From positions 1-64,000 of the forward strand of contig CAYVVG010000011.1 in NCBI GenBank assembly GCA_964455285.1: a stretch of DNA of 64,000 nucleotides, written 5' to 3'. The notes below the pieces were generated by a model. That model worked only from the letters and a program-made list of their open reading frames with translations, had not been told where the DNA came from and ran no database searches. Shown here in pieces: positions 16,973-26,812 of this stretch (its first letter is position 1; every line of letters begins with the position of its first letter). This DNA comes from CAIVAT01 sp964455285. Its GTDB lineage: Bacteria > Bacteroidota > Bacteroidia > Bacteroidales > FEN-979. The translations under genes were made by a program, and so were the position numbers.

Positions 16973-17003
16973 TTTGGTGATTTTATAAAGATTCGTATCT
17001 TTG
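16973..17003 (+). promoter_or_regulatory. Promoter of rpmH
   Basis: TTTG at 16973-16976, a 19-base spacer, then TATCTTTG at 16996-17003: a full match to the Bacteroidota primary-sigma consensus, 20 bases before the ATG. Confidence 0.9.
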
Positions 17004-17023
17004 CACTCCCAAATTATTGACCA

Positions 17024-17185
17024 ATGACAAAGAGAACATTCCAGCCCTCGAACAGGAAAAGGAAAAACAAGCATGGATTCCGCGAAAGGATGGCCACCGC
17101 CAACGGGCGTAAAGTACTTGCAGCCCGGAGGGCAAAAGGAAGGAAAAAACTCACTGTTTCGGACGAATACCTGGACAAGGAATAA
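17024..17185 (+). CDS. rpmH: Large ribosomal subunit protein bL34
   Basis: 53 residues read directly from the sequence: MTKRTFQPSNRKRKNKHGF, then RMATANGRKVLAARRAKGRK. This is the universal L34 signature (TxQPSxxKRxxxHGFRxRMxTxxGRxVLxxRRxKGR), with a ten-residue acidic tail (VSDEYLDKE). It binds 23S rRNA as a structural protein. The gene is monocistronic: a strong promoter lies upstream and a hairpin terminator downstream. The usual rpmH neighbours (rnpA, yidC, dnaA) are absent, as is common in Bacteroidota. Confidence 0.97.
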   Translation: MTKRTFQPSNRKRKNKHGFRERMATANGRKVLAARRAKGRKKLTVSDEYLDKE

Positions 17186-17242
17186 CATTTCTGTCGTTGA
17201 TTGATCCGATCAATCCGATTTTTATACAATTTTGCATAAAGA

Positions 17243-17277
17243 AAGAAGATAACGTTCGTTTATCTTCTTTTTTTATT
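17243..17277 (+). terminator. Rho-independent terminator of rpmH
   Basis: AAGAAGATAA (17243-17252) pairs with TTATCTTCTT (17260-17269) around a 7-base loop, followed by a T-rich tail. Confidence 0.85.
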
Positions 17278-17305
17278 TTACATGCCGACAACCAACCCTG
17301 TTCCC

Positions 17306-19792
17306 ATGAAAAACACAGACTTTAAAAAGCTGCTCCCGTACCTGGCCGCTCTGTCGATCTTTATCGTGATCAGCATGATCTATTTTTCGCCGCTGCTGGA
17401 AGGGAAAAAGATGATGCAAAGCGATATCGTTCATTTCAGGGGCGTATCGAAAGAGATCGTTGATTACCGGGCTCAGACGGGCCGGGAGGCCTTGTGGACC
17501 AACTCGGTGTTCGGCGGCATGCCCGCCTACCAGATCTCGGTCGATTACTCGGGCAACCTGATCGGGTATCTCGACAAGGCGCTGACCCTTGGCCTGCCGC
17601 ACCCGGCCGGCATCGTTTTCCTGTACTTCCTGGGCTTCTTTATCCTGCTTCTGGTGATGGGAGCCGGCCCGTGGCTGTCGGTGGCCGGAGCCATCGCATT
17701 CGCCTTCTCGTCCTATTTCTTCATCCTTTTCGAAGCCGGACACAATTCCAAAGCACACACCATTGCCTACATGGCCCCGGTCATGGCCGGCATCATCCTG
17801 ACCATGAACCGGAAATACCTCTGGGGCGGCCTGCTGACGGCAATTTTCCTTTCCCTTCAGATCAAGGCGAACCATCCCCAGATCACCTACTATTTCGCGA
17901 TCATTGCCTTGCTCTACGGCATATTCCGCCTGGCACAGGCTTTCAGGGAAAAGCAACTTCCGGTATTCTTCACCTCGGTCGGAGTGCTGGTCATCGCCGC
18001 GGCCTTCGCCGTTGCCACCAACCTGACGAGCCTGTGGGCCACCTGGGAGTACGGAAAATACACCATCCGCGGAAAATCGGAGCTGACCAGCGACCAGGGC
18101 AACCGCACCTCGGGACTCGATAAGGATTATGCCACCCAGTGGAGCTACGGCATCGGGGAGAGCATGACCCTGCTGATCCCCGACTGCTACGGCGGTTCCT
18201 CCTCGGGCATGCTCAGCAAGAACTCAAAGGTTGCCGAAGCCATGCGCGAAAACGGGGTACCTGAAGAGACCATCAGCCAGTACACCAGCCAGCCCACCGG
18301 TTTCCTCTACTGGGGGCCGCAGCCTTTCACCTCGGGACCTGTTTATGTGGGCGCCATCGTGGTTTTCCTTTTCGTGCTCGGACTTATCATCGTCAAAGGC
18401 CCCCTGAAATGGTGGCTCCTCAGCGGAACCCTGCTGTCTCTCGTCCTGGCATGGGGCCACCACCTGATGCCGGTGACCGACTTCTTCATGCATTATGTGC
18501 CCATGTACAACAAATTCAGGGCCGTTTCGATGACCCTCGTCATCGCCGAATTCACCATGCCGCTGCTGGGATTCCTGGCCGTGAAGGAGATCGTTGACGG
18601 GAAGGCAGACCGCGGCAGGTTGTTCCGGGGTCTCTGGATCAGTGTCGCCGCAACGGCGGGGATCGCCTTGCTTTTTGCCCTGATGCCCGGTCTTTTCTTC
18701 GATTTCACCTCGGCCAAAGACACCACCTACCAGCAACAATACCAGTTCCCCGCATGGCTCATGCAGGCCATCCGCGACGAGCGTATGCGCATCCTGCGCA
18801 TGGATGCCCTGCGCTCGGCCGTGTTCATCGTGCTCGGTGCCGGGATCATTTGGACCCTGCTGGCCAAAAAGCTGAAGCCTGCGTACGCTTTCCTGATCCT
18901 CAGCGCCATCATCCTTGCCGATATGTTCACCGTGAACAAGCGATATATCAACAATGACAGTTTCACATCGCCCTCGCGCGTGGAACAGCCTTATGCTGCG
19001 AGCGCAGCCGATGAACAGATCCTGAACGACAAGCAGGATCCCGATTTCCGCGTGCTCAACCTGACCGTCGATCCGTTCAACGACGCCAGCACCTCCTGGT
19101 TCCACAAGTCCATCGGGGGGTATCACGGCGCCAAGCTCCGCCGGTACCAGGAGCTTATCGAAGAACATATCTACCCGGAGATCAGGGCCTTTGCAAGAAC
19201 CAGCCAGACCGACAGCACCCCGGTCCTGAACATGCTCAACACCCGGTACATCCTCGTTCCGGGAGGCAAAGACCAACCGACCATGGCCTGGCCCAACCGG
19301 ATGGTCCTGGGAAATGCCTGGTTCGTGCAGGCCGTCAGGAAGGTGGACAACGCCGATGCCGAGATCGCCGCCATGAAGGGTTTCCGGCCCGATTCCGTTG
19401 CGGTGGTCGCGAAAGAGTTTGAAAGCCTGATCGCCGGTTACCCGGGCGGCAGGGACTCGTCCGACCGGATCTCGCTCGATTCGTACACCCCCAACGACCT
19501 CCAGTACCAGTACCGATCCAGGAACGGCGGCCTGGCAGTCTTTTCCGAGATCTATTACCCGAAGGGCTGGAATGCCTATATCGACGACAAACCGGCACCG
19601 CATTTCCGGGCCAATTATGTGCTCCGCGCCATGGTCCTGCCGGCCGGCGAACACAAGGTGAGATTCCGCTTCGAGCCTGCCGTGTACCGCGTCGGTGAGA
19701 AAGTTTCGCTGGCCGGCTCGGTCATCCTGATCCTGGTGACGGTGGCCCTGGCCGGAATGGGCCTGAGGAAGGCATTCGCAAAGAAACCATGA
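17306..19792 (+). CDS. YfhO-family multi-pass membrane protein
   Basis: About 828 residues from MKNTDFKKLL; an ATG at 17282 would add eight residues just after the rpmH terminator. Roughly 12 membrane helices occupy the first two thirds, and a soluble C-terminal region (about 560-800; FRVLNLTVDPFNDAS, FSEIYYPKGWNAYID) precedes a final helix. This layout and the late NEIYYPxGW-type motif are typical of YfhO proteins, GT-C-like glycosyltransferases implicated in adding sugars to surface polymers such as lipoteichoic acid in Firmicutes. It is translationally coupled to the next glycosyltransferase by an ATGA overlap. Confidence 0.85.
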   Translation: MKNTDFKKLLPYLAALSIFIVISMIYFSPLLEGKKMMQSDIVHFRGVSKEIVDYRAQTGREALWTNSVFGGMPAYQISVDYSGNLIGYLDKALTLGLPHPAGIVFLYFLGFFILLLVMGAGPWLSVAGAIAFAFSSYFFILFEAGHNSKAHTIAYMAPVMAGIILTMNRKYLWGGLLTAIFLSLQIKANHPQITYYFAIIALLYGIFRLAQAFREKQLPVFFTSVGVLVIAAAFAVATNLTSLWATWEYGKYTIRGKSELTSDQGNRTSGLDKDYATQWSYGIGESMTLLIPDCYGGSSSGMLSKNSKVAEAMRENGVPEETISQYTSQPTGFLYWGPQPFTSGPVYVGAIVVFLFVLGLIIVKGPLKWWLLSGTLLSLVLAWGHHLMPVTDFFMHYVPMYNKFRAVSMTLVIAEFTMPLLGFLAVKEIVDGKADRGRLFRGLWISVAATAGIALLFALMPGLFFDFTSAKDTTYQQQYQFPAWLMQAIRDERMRILRMDALRSAVFIVLGAGIIWTLLAKKLKPAYAFLILSAIILADMFTVNKRYINNDSFTSPSRVEQPYAASAADEQILNDKQDPDFRVLNLTVDPFNDASTSWFHKSIGGYHGAKLRRYQELIEEHIYPEIRAFARTSQTDSTPVLNMLNTRYILVPGGKDQPTMAWPNRMVLGNAWFVQAVRKVDNADAEIAAMKGFRPDSVAVVAKEFESLIAGYPGGRDSSDRISLDSYTPNDLQYQYRSRNGGLAVFSEIYYPKGWNAYIDDKPAPHFRANYVLRAMVLPAGEHKVRFRFEPAVYRVGEKVSLAGSVILILVTVALAGMGLRKAFAKKP

Positions 19793-21117
19793 AAAAGGCA
19801 CTGGTCCTGACCTATTACTGGCCACCCAGCGGGGGGGCCGGCGTGCAACGGTGGCTCAAGTTCGTCAAATACCTTCGTGAATGCGGCTGGGAACCGGTGG
19901 TTTATACCGCCGGCAACCCCGAATACCCCGAGCATGACCCCTCGTTGCTGAAGGATGTCCCACCCGGGATAACGGTGCTTAAAACACCCATCTGGGAGCC
20001 CTATAACGCGTATAAGAAACTGACCGGCCAGAAGAAAGAGGAAAAGATCCAGGCGGGCTTCCTCTCGGTGAAAAAGAAAAACCCGATGGCCGAAACGCTC
20101 TCGGTATGGGTGCGCGGGAATCTTTTCATCCCCGATGCCCGTCGCTTCTGGATCGGCCCGTCGATCCGGTACCTGGCGAAATGGCTTGCGAATAATCCCG
20201 TCGATGCTGTCATTTCCACGGGTCCCCCCCATTCCATGCACCGCATCGGCTACGGTTTGAAGCGGAAGACAGGCATTCCCTGGCTGGCCGATTTCCGCGA
20301 CCCGTGGACCGGCATCGACTTTTACGGCCAGTTAAAACTGACCCGGTATGCAGACAATAAGCACCACCGCCAGGAACGGGAGGTGCTCTCCGCTGCCGAC
20401 CGGGTGACCGTGGTGAGCTGGCACTGGGCCCTCGACATGGAAAAACTGTGGACCAGAGAGTATGATGTGGTGACCAACGGCTTCGATCCGGATGATTTCC
20501 AAAAAACACCCCCTGCCGTCAGGGAAGGATTCGAACTGACGCATGTCGGATCCCTCAACCGCGACCGCAACCCCGGCGTGCTTTGGGAGGTGCTGGCTGA
20601 CCTGTGCCGGCAGGATCCGCAATTCCGGCGTGACCTGAAGCTGCGATTCATCGGAAAGTGCGACCATTCGCTTTCCGAAGATCTTGAAAAACATGACCTC
20701 AAGAGTCTCACACACGAGATCGCCTATATGCCGCACGGGGAGGTGATCCGGGAATCGGCTGCCTCGCAGGTCCTGCTCCTGTTGTTGAACAACACGCCCA
20801 ACGTGCTGGGGATCGTTCCGGGGAAGATCTTCGAATACCTTGCCACCCGGCGCCCGGTGCTGTGCATCGGCCCCCCGGAGGGCGACAGCGCCCGGATCCT
20901 GAGGGAATCCGGCGCCGGGGAGACGTGCGGTTTCTCCGACCGGGAGGGGATGCGCCAGGCCATCCTTGGCATGTACGAAAAATTCAGGGAAGGAAACCTG
21001 GAAAGCTGCAACGGCGATTTCGATGCCTTTTCCCGCCGCCGGCTGACCGGAAAGATCGGCGCCATCCTGGATGAGATGACGGGTCAAAAGAAAACAAGCA
21101 ATCACCGGATCCCATGA
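19789..21117 (+). CDS. Glycosyltransferase, GT4-like
   Basis: 442 residues with a GT-B layout. The N-terminal half holds the glycine-rich loop of the acceptor domain (YYWPPSGGAGVQRWLKF) and the ADFRDPW motif common in Bacteroidota sugar transferases. The C-terminal half has LTHVGSLNRDRNP, FIGKCD and the donor-site pattern PGKIFEYLATRRPVL (EX7E-like, Glu in FEYLA). It likely transfers a nucleotide-sugar residue in surface glycan assembly on the cytoplasmic side. Its start overlaps the yfhO stop and its stop overlaps the wecB start, both by four bases (ATGA), so the three genes are translationally coupled. Confidence 0.87.
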   Translation: MKKALVLTYYWPPSGGAGVQRWLKFVKYLRECGWEPVVYTAGNPEYPEHDPSLLKDVPPGITVLKTPIWEPYNAYKKLTGQKKEEKIQAGFLSVKKKNPMAETLSVWVRGNLFIPDARRFWIGPSIRYLAKWLANNPVDAVISTGPPHSMHRIGYGLKRKTGIPWLADFRDPWTGIDFYGQLKLTRYADNKHHRQEREVLSAADRVTVVSWHWALDMEKLWTREYDVVTNGFDPDDFQKTPPAVREGFELTHVGSLNRDRNPGVLWEVLADLCRQDPQFRRDLKLRFIGKCDHSLSEDLEKHDLKSLTHEIAYMPHGEVIRESAASQVLLLLLNNTPNVLGIVPGKIFEYLATRRPVLCIGPPEGDSARILRESGAGETCGFSDREGMRQAILGMYEKFREGNLESCNGDFDAFSRRRLTGKIGAILDEMTGQKKTSNHRIP

Positions 21118-22208
21118 AGATCATCAACATAGTAGGCGCACGGCCGAATTTCATCAAGATCTCGCCCATCATGCGCGAGATGCGCAAATCGAAATTCCTT
21201 GAACCGGTCCTGCTCCACACAGGGCAGCATTACGACGTGGAGATGTCGAAACGGTTTTTCGAGGAGCTCGACATTCCCGCTCCCGACATTTCGCTCGAGG
21301 TCGGGTCAGACACCCATGCCAGGCAGGTGGCGAAGATCATGGAGCGTTTCGACGATGTATGCGAAAACGAGCGCCCGGACGCCATCCTGGTGGTGGGCGA
21401 TGTCAACTCCACCATGGCATGTTCGCTGGTGGCAGCCAAGAAAGGGATCCGGATCGTCCACGTGGAAGCGGGGATCCGCAGTTTCGACCGCACCATGCCG
21501 GAGGAGATCAACCGCATGGTGACCGACGCCATTGCCGACCTTTTGCTGCCTCCCTCTCCCGATGCAGTGGAAAATCTGCTGCGGGAGGGCCATACCCCCG
21601 AAAAGATCCAAATCGTGGGCAACATCATGATCGACACCCTCGTCGCCGCCCGGCCGAAGATCCTGCAGTCGGAGGTGTTGCAGCGCTTCGGGCTCGGCGG
21701 GAGCGGTTACGCCCTGGTCACCCTGCACCGTCCAGGCAACGTGGACCACGTTCCGGCCTTCCGGAAAATACTCCTGGCGCTGGCTTCCATCCAGGAAAGG
21801 ATCCCGGTGATATTCCCCGTGCATCCGCGTACCCGGAAGATGCTGGAGGCACCGGAATTGCAGGAGATCACGCGCAACATGCCCGGCCTGATGCTGTGCG
21901 AGCCGCTGGGTTACTTCGATTTCGGGAGGCTGGTCATGGGTTGCCGGATGGTGCTCACCGACAGCGGGGGGATCCAGGAGGAGTCGACCGTGTATGGCAT
22001 CCCCTGCATCACCTTAAGGGAGAACACAGAAAGGCCCATCACCATTTCGGAAGGCACCAACGAACTGGCCGGCAACGACACCGAAAAGATCATCGCACTC
22101 AGCGAACGGATCTTCAGGGGAGAGTGGAAGAAGGGGCGCGTACCCGAACTCTGGGACGGTCATACCGCGGAGCGGATCGTGGGGTGCCTGGAGGCACTTG
22201 CTCTCTGA
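21114..22208 (+). CDS. wecB: UDP-N-acetylglucosamine 2-epimerase (non-hydrolysing)
   Basis: Interconverts UDP-GlcNAc and UDP-ManNAc for surface glycans. 364 residues, the normal length. Key family elements: GARPNFIKISPI (N-terminal loop), HTGQHYD, VVGDVNSTMA, HVEAGIRSFDRTMPEEINR (conserved catalytic-region Glu and Arg), TLHRPGNVD, and the nucleotide-binding TDSGGIQEES with LRENTERP. It is the last gene of the yfhO-GT-wecB run and is followed by a 120-base gap with a new promoter. Confidence 0.96.
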   Translation: MKIINIVGARPNFIKISPIMREMRKSKFLEPVLLHTGQHYDVEMSKRFFEELDIPAPDISLEVGSDTHARQVAKIMERFDDVCENERPDAILVVGDVNSTMACSLVAAKKGIRIVHVEAGIRSFDRTMPEEINRMVTDAIADLLLPPSPDAVENLLREGHTPEKIQIVGNIMIDTLVAARPKILQSEVLQRFGLGGSGYALVTLHRPGNVDHVPAFRKILLALASIQERIPVIFPVHPRTRKMLEAPELQEITRNMPGLMLCEPLGYFDFGRLVMGCRMVLTDSGGIQEESTVYGIPCITLRENTERPITISEGTNELAGNDTEKIIALSERIFRGEWKKGRVPELWDGHTAERIVGCLEALAL

Positions 22209-22303
22209 CGCACATCAGTCGCGGATGCATCGCACCGTGAACGCGTAGATTTTATTGTAACTGCGTCACATGATGGATCCGGTCGATCTTCCCTGCTTTT
22301 TAT

Positions 22304-22311
22304 TATATTTG
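22304..22311 (+). promoter_or_regulatory. -7 box of the second giant surface protein gene
   Basis: TATATTTG, 19 bases before ATG 22331. No convincing -33 box. Confidence 0.65.
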
Positions 22312-22330
22312 CGCGTATCACCACCCGATC

Positions 22331-25300
22331 ATGAAACCGCTTTGGTTTTTGCTTTGTTGCTTATACCTGCTCTCCCCCATTCTTTCAAAAGGTCAGACGG
22401 ATACGGAATTCTGGTTTGTAGCGCCTGAGATATACAAGAGTGGTTCTGCCAACTGGGATATTCCGGTCTATCTGCGAATATCCGCCTACAATCAGGCTGC
22501 GACCGTTACGGTGTCCCAACCTGCCAATACCCTCTTCACACCCATCGTGAGCTCCATCCCCGCCAACGGCTTTACGACCATCAACCTTTCCCCGTTTTTG
22601 GACATGGTTGAAAATAAGCCGGCCAATACAGTTCTCAACTATGGTTTGTACATTGTCTCGACATCTCCGGTCAGCATCTACTATGAACTTGCCAGCACTT
22701 ATTGCAACTGTAATCCGGAGCTATGGACCCTCAAGGGACGGAATGCGCTGGGCACCAATTTTCTTATTCCGACGCAGAATTACTTTTACAACCAATCGGG
22801 ATATAATCCGCTCCCTTACAATGCGTTTGACATTGTTGCAACGCAAAACAACACGACCGTGACCATCACGCCGTCAAAACCAATTCTTGGACACGCAGCA
22901 GGAGTGCCTTTCAATATCACCTTGAACCGTGGGCAAACCTGGTCGGGCCTCGCAACATCACAGGCTGCCATAAACCATCTCTGGGGCACCAAAGTGGTGT
23001 CAAACCATGCCATCGCGATTACGATGACCGATGACGCCCTGTTTGGCATCACAGCCTGTGTGGATGCCATTGGCGACCAGATTGTACCGGTCAACATTAC
23101 AGGCACTGATTATGTGGTCATTCGCGGGAACCTTACCAACAACGGCAACCGGGCGTTCATCCTGGCCACACAAGACAATACAAACATATATATTGACGGG
23201 AATTCAGTGCCGGCGGCCACCTTGGCAACCGGGCAGTTGTACAACCACCTGATCATCAATCCTTCATCCAGCATCTCGGCCAATCATCCTGTATATGTTT
23301 TCCAAACATCCGGCTTTGGCTGCGAACTGGGGGGGGCCCTGATCCCATCCATCAACTGCAACGGCTCTCAGCAAGTAGCCTTTACCCGCACAAACAACCA
23401 GGAACTTGGGCTGGTCATTGCGACACGAAGCACAAACATCGGCAGTTTCCTCCTGAATGGCAATCCTTCCCTGATCCCGGCATCGGCATTCTCAGTTGTG
23501 CCTGGCACCTCGGGCAACTGGCGCATGGCCAATCTGACCTACACGACCAGCCAAATCCCGGTAGGCAGCGTTGTGACCGTATCCAATACCATAGGCACAT
23601 TTCATCTCGGACTTTTGATCGGAAATGCGGATGATGGCTGCAGCTATGGCTATTTTTCAAATTTTTCAGGACTCAACCTGGGGCCGGACATCTCATTCTG
23701 CAATGGGAGTTCGGCCACCATTCATGCAGGCGCGGGCTGGTCCGGCTATCTGTGGAACACAGGAGCGACAACCGAGGCCATTACCGTCACCACAGCAGGG
23801 ATCTATTCTGTAACGGTCACAGATCCTCAATGTACACTGTACGATTCGATCTCGGTAACCGTGAATCCGTCAAATCTTGTTTCCATTTCGATCGCGGCTT
23901 CAGCAACGACCGTTTGTGAGGGCAATTCAGTCACATTCAATGCCATCGCTGTGAATCCGGGAACATTTCCCGTCTATCACTGGAAAGTGAACGGAGTAAA
24001 TACCGGTCCGAATAATCCCGCATTCACCTACGTCCCTTCAAATGGTGATGTGGTGACCTGTGAACTGGTCTCGAATGTAACGTGCGGGTTGAATAATCCG
24101 GCGCTCAGCAATCAACTGATCATGTCGGTACTCCCTGCCGTACCGGTCTCCGTTTCAGTCACCGTTTCCAACACCAGTGTATGCGCGGGAACCATGGTCA
24201 CCTTTACGGCCGTCCCGGTAAATCCCGGGTCCAGCCCCATTTATCAGTGGAAAGTGAATGGGATCATTGCCGGCTCCAACAATCCTTCATTCATTTATCC
24301 GCCAGCCACTGGCGACATTGTCACCTGCCGGTTGACTTCCAGTCTGCCATGCACCCAAAGCAATCCCGCGATCAGCCAGGCTCCGCAGGTCACAGTCGTA
24401 CCCGTATCCGGTGTTTCCGTTACAGTTACAGTTTCCGAAACATCTGTATGCGCAGGTGCCACCGTTACCTATATAGCCACACCTGTAAATCCAGGCACTG
24501 CCCCCGCATATGCATGGAGTGTGAACGGTATTCCCGCCGGAACCAATTCCCCGTTGTTCTACCATATCCCATCCCCCGGTGATGTCGTTGGATGTCAGCT
24601 CACTTCAAGTCTTCCCTGCACCCTGAACAACCCCTCCGTGGGTTTGGCGCCGACCGTCACGGTGATACCGGTTGACACTGTCGATATCTCCATAATAGCT
24701 TCCGCAACAGATGTTTGCACGGGAACATCCGTCATTTTTACCGCTATTCCCGTCAACCCAGGTGCTTTTCCCGCTTTTCTCTGGAAGGTGAATGGATCCG
24801 TGGCCGGGAACAATGCTGCAACTTTCACATACGTTCCGCTTGACGGAGACGTGATCAGTTGCCAGCTGACCTCAAGCCTGAATTGCACAAGCAACAACCC
24901 TGCATCAAGTAACCCCGTCACCATCCATGTCATTCCCGAAGCCCCGGTGTCCGTCACAATCAGTGCCTCTGAAACAAGTGTCTGCGCAGGAATGGCTGTA
25001 ACTTTAACTGCATTTCCGGTCAACCCGGGAACATCTCCGGTCTGCCAGTGGAGTGTCAACGGATCGATCGCGGGCTCCAACACTCCGGTTTTCACATATA
25101 TCCCTTCGGATGACGATACGGTGATCTGCCAGCTGACCTCAAGTCTCGGATGCACATCAAACAACCCGGCGCTCAGCAATCCTGTAAATATTGCCGTAAC
25201 TGCACTGTCACCGGTCTTTGTCACCATTGCTGCCACCGCGGTGATCCTGTGCGAGGGCGACCCGGTCACATTCACTGCCAGCGCGACCAACCCCGGCACA

Positions 25301-26812
25301 AATCCCGGTTTTCAGTGGTTTGTGGACGGGCAGCCCGCGGGGACCAACACACCGGCATACACCTTCACTCCCACTGATGGCGATACCGTTATTTGCCAGT
25401 TGACCTCCAGCCTGACCTGCCCCGAAAACAACCCTGTCGCCAGCCAGCCTGTGTTTCTGACGGTTACGCCAAACTCGCCGGTATCTGTAACGATCTCTTC
25501 TTCTGCAAATCCCGTGTGCGAGGGTACAACAGTGTTATTTACCGCCCAGCCCGGGAACCCGGGATCGAGTCCCTCCTATCAATGGAGCGTCAACGGTTTG
25601 CCTGTCGGTTCCAATCAATCCAGTTACTCCTGTATTCCATCGGACAGTGATCTTGTGACATGCCGGTTGACCTCCAGCCTCACCTGCACGGTCAACAATC
25701 CAACAACCAGTCAGCCGTTGCTTGTGACCGTGATCCCCAATGAACCGGTTTCCATCACGGTGAATGCGTCCGCGACAACGGTTTGCAGCGGAACGCCGGT
25801 CTCATTTTCAGCCATCCCGGTCAATCCGGGGATCAATCCCGGGTTTATCTGGAGGGTAAACAATCTCACAGCTGGATCCAACTCCCCCCTTTTCACGTTT
25901 CTTCCGGCCGACGGCGACATGGTTACCTGCCAGCTGACCTCCGGTTTGACTTGCACCACGGGAAATCCGGCCCGGAGCAATGCCGTTCTCATCCATGTCA
26001 ATCCTCTTCCCGAAGTCACCTTCAGCATCTGTTCCGACACCGTCACATCGGTCGGGGCGCAACCTTACACTTTGCATGGGGGCATGCCGCCGGGAGGCAT
26101 ATACACTGGCCCGGGCATCGTTTCTTCTCCGGTTTTCTCCCCACCACTGGCGGGGGTTGGATTGACCCCGATAACCTATACGTATGTCAATGTCAACCAG
26201 TGCAGTGCGTCATCAAACGCGACGATCCGGGTATTGCCTTATCCGGCGTTTACATGTGGCGAGGTGTTCACCGATGTTCGCGACGGACAAAGCTATCCGA
26301 CCCTGCAGCAGGGGAACCGATGCTGGCTGCAGAGAAATCTCAATTTCGGACAGGTGATCCAGGGAAGCATCGCGCAAATGGACAATTGCCGGGCGGAAAA
26401 ATATTGCTACAAGGACAAATTACAGAATTGCACGAATTATGGTGGACTTTACCAGTGGGATGAAGCAATGGGACACCAGGACACAGAAGGCGTGCAGGGA
26501 CTGTGCCCACCGGGCTGGCATGTGCCCGGTCGGGAGGAATGGCAGGAACTTTTCGCTGCCAACCAGGGCCAGGCCCTTGCAGGACGATTTATCCAGAACA
26601 CATCCGCAACCGGATTCAATGCCCTCCCGGGAGGGGTGATCTATAACAACCTGCATTGGGATTATCAAGGTTTTGCTACCCTGTTCTGGACGTCGACGGC
26701 ACTTGGAGATGGGCGAGCCCTCTCCCACGGGTTTAACAGGATGGATTTCAGCATATGCGATTACCCCGGCCTGCGTTCCAATGCACTTCCGGTAAGGTGT
26801 GTGAAAGATTAA
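22331..26812 (+). CDS. Giant surface protein: IgGFc-binding-like head, eight Ig-like repeats, FISUMP tail
   Basis: 1,493 residues. Signal peptide 1-20. Residues about 25-440 resemble IgGFc-binding domains (EFWFVAPEIYKSG, ENKPANTVLNYGLY, NRGQTWSG). A cohesin-like or CxG module follows (LNLGPDISFCNGSS, about 450-510). Eight Ig-like repeats of about 89 residues run from about 515 to 1230, each with VCxGxxVxFxAxxxNPG and CxLTSSLxCTxNNP, whose cysteine pairs probably form disulphides. A spacer with GGMPPGGIYTGPG precedes a FISUMP domain (about 1310-1493: WLQRNLNFG, CPPGWHVPG, FWTSTAL, LPVRCVKD). No T9SS sorting domain is visible. Likely a surface adhesin or structural protein; it is paralogous to the gene at 1-5975, which carries an extra SBBP region. 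Its stop overlaps the convergent fkbM stop. Confidence 0.9.
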   Translation: MKPLWFLLCCLYLLSPILSKGQTDTEFWFVAPEIYKSGSANWDIPVYLRISAYNQAATVTVSQPANTLFTPIVSSIPANGFTTINLSPFLDMVENKPANTVLNYGLYIVSTSPVSIYYELASTYCNCNPELWTLKGRNALGTNFLIPTQNYFYNQSGYNPLPYNAFDIVATQNNTTVTITPSKPILGHAAGVPFNITLNRGQTWSGLATSQAAINHLWGTKVVSNHAIAITMTDDALFGITACVDAIGDQIVPVNITGTDYVVIRGNLTNNGNRAFILATQDNTNIYIDGNSVPAATLATGQLYNHLIINPSSSISANHPVYVFQTSGFGCELGGALIPSINCNGSQQVAFTRTNNQELGLVIATRSTNIGSFLLNGNPSLIPASAFSVVPGTSGNWRMANLTYTTSQIPVGSVVTVSNTIGTFHLGLLIGNADDGCSYGYFSNFSGLNLGPDISFCNGSSATIHAGAGWSGYLWNTGATTEAITVTTAGIYSVTVTDPQCTLYDSISVTVNPSNLVSISIAASATTVCEGNSVTFNAIAVNPGTFPVYHWKVNGVNTGPNNPAFTYVPSNGDVVTCELVSNVTCGLNNPALSNQLIMSVLPAVPVSVSVTVSNTSVCAGTMVTFTAVPVNPGSSPIYQWKVNGIIAGSNNPSFIYPPATGDIVTCRLTSSLPCTQSNPAISQAPQVTVVPVSGVSVTVTVSETSVCAGATVTYIATPVNPGTAPAYAWSVNGIPAGTNSPLFYHIPSPGDVVGCQLTSSLPCTLNNPSVGLAPTVTVIPVDTVDISIIASATDVCTGTSVIFTAIPVNPGAFPAFLWKVNGSVAGNNAATFTYVPLDGDVISCQLTSSLNCTSNNPASSNPVTIHVIPEAPVSVTISASETSVCAGMAVTLTAFPVNPGTSPVCQWSVNGSIAGSNTPVFTYIPSDDDTVICQLTSSLGCTSNNPALSNPVNIAVTALSPVFVTIAATAVILCEGDPVTFTASATNPGTNPGFQWFVDGQPAGTNTPAYTFTPTDGDTVICQLTSSLTCPENNPVASQPVFLTVTPNSPVSVTISSSANPVCEGTTVLFTAQPGNPGSSPSYQWSVNGLPVGSNQSSYSCIPSDSDLVTCRLTSSLTCTVNNPTTSQPLLVTVIPNEPVSITVNASATTVCSGTPVSFSAIPVNPGINPGFIWRVNNLTAGSNSPLFTFLPADGDMVTCQLTSGLTCTTGNPARSNAVLIHVNPLPEVTFSICSDTVTSVGAQPYTLHGGMPPGGIYTGPGIVSSPVFSPPLAGVGLTPITYTYVNVNQCSASSNATIRVLPYPAFTCGEVFTDVRDGQSYPTLQQGNRCWLQRNLNFGQVIQGSIAQMDNCRAEKYCYKDKLQNCTNYGGLYQWDEAMGHQDTEGVQGLCPPGWHVPGREEWQELFAANQGQALAGRFIQNTSATGFNALPGGVIYNNLHWDYQGFATLFWTSTALGDGRALSHGFNRMDFSICDYPGLRSNALPVRCVKD

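Noticed and set aside
18224..19825. 533-codon minus-strand frame under the yfhO gene
   Set aside because: Antisense shadow; no domain, and its start lies inside the next gene.
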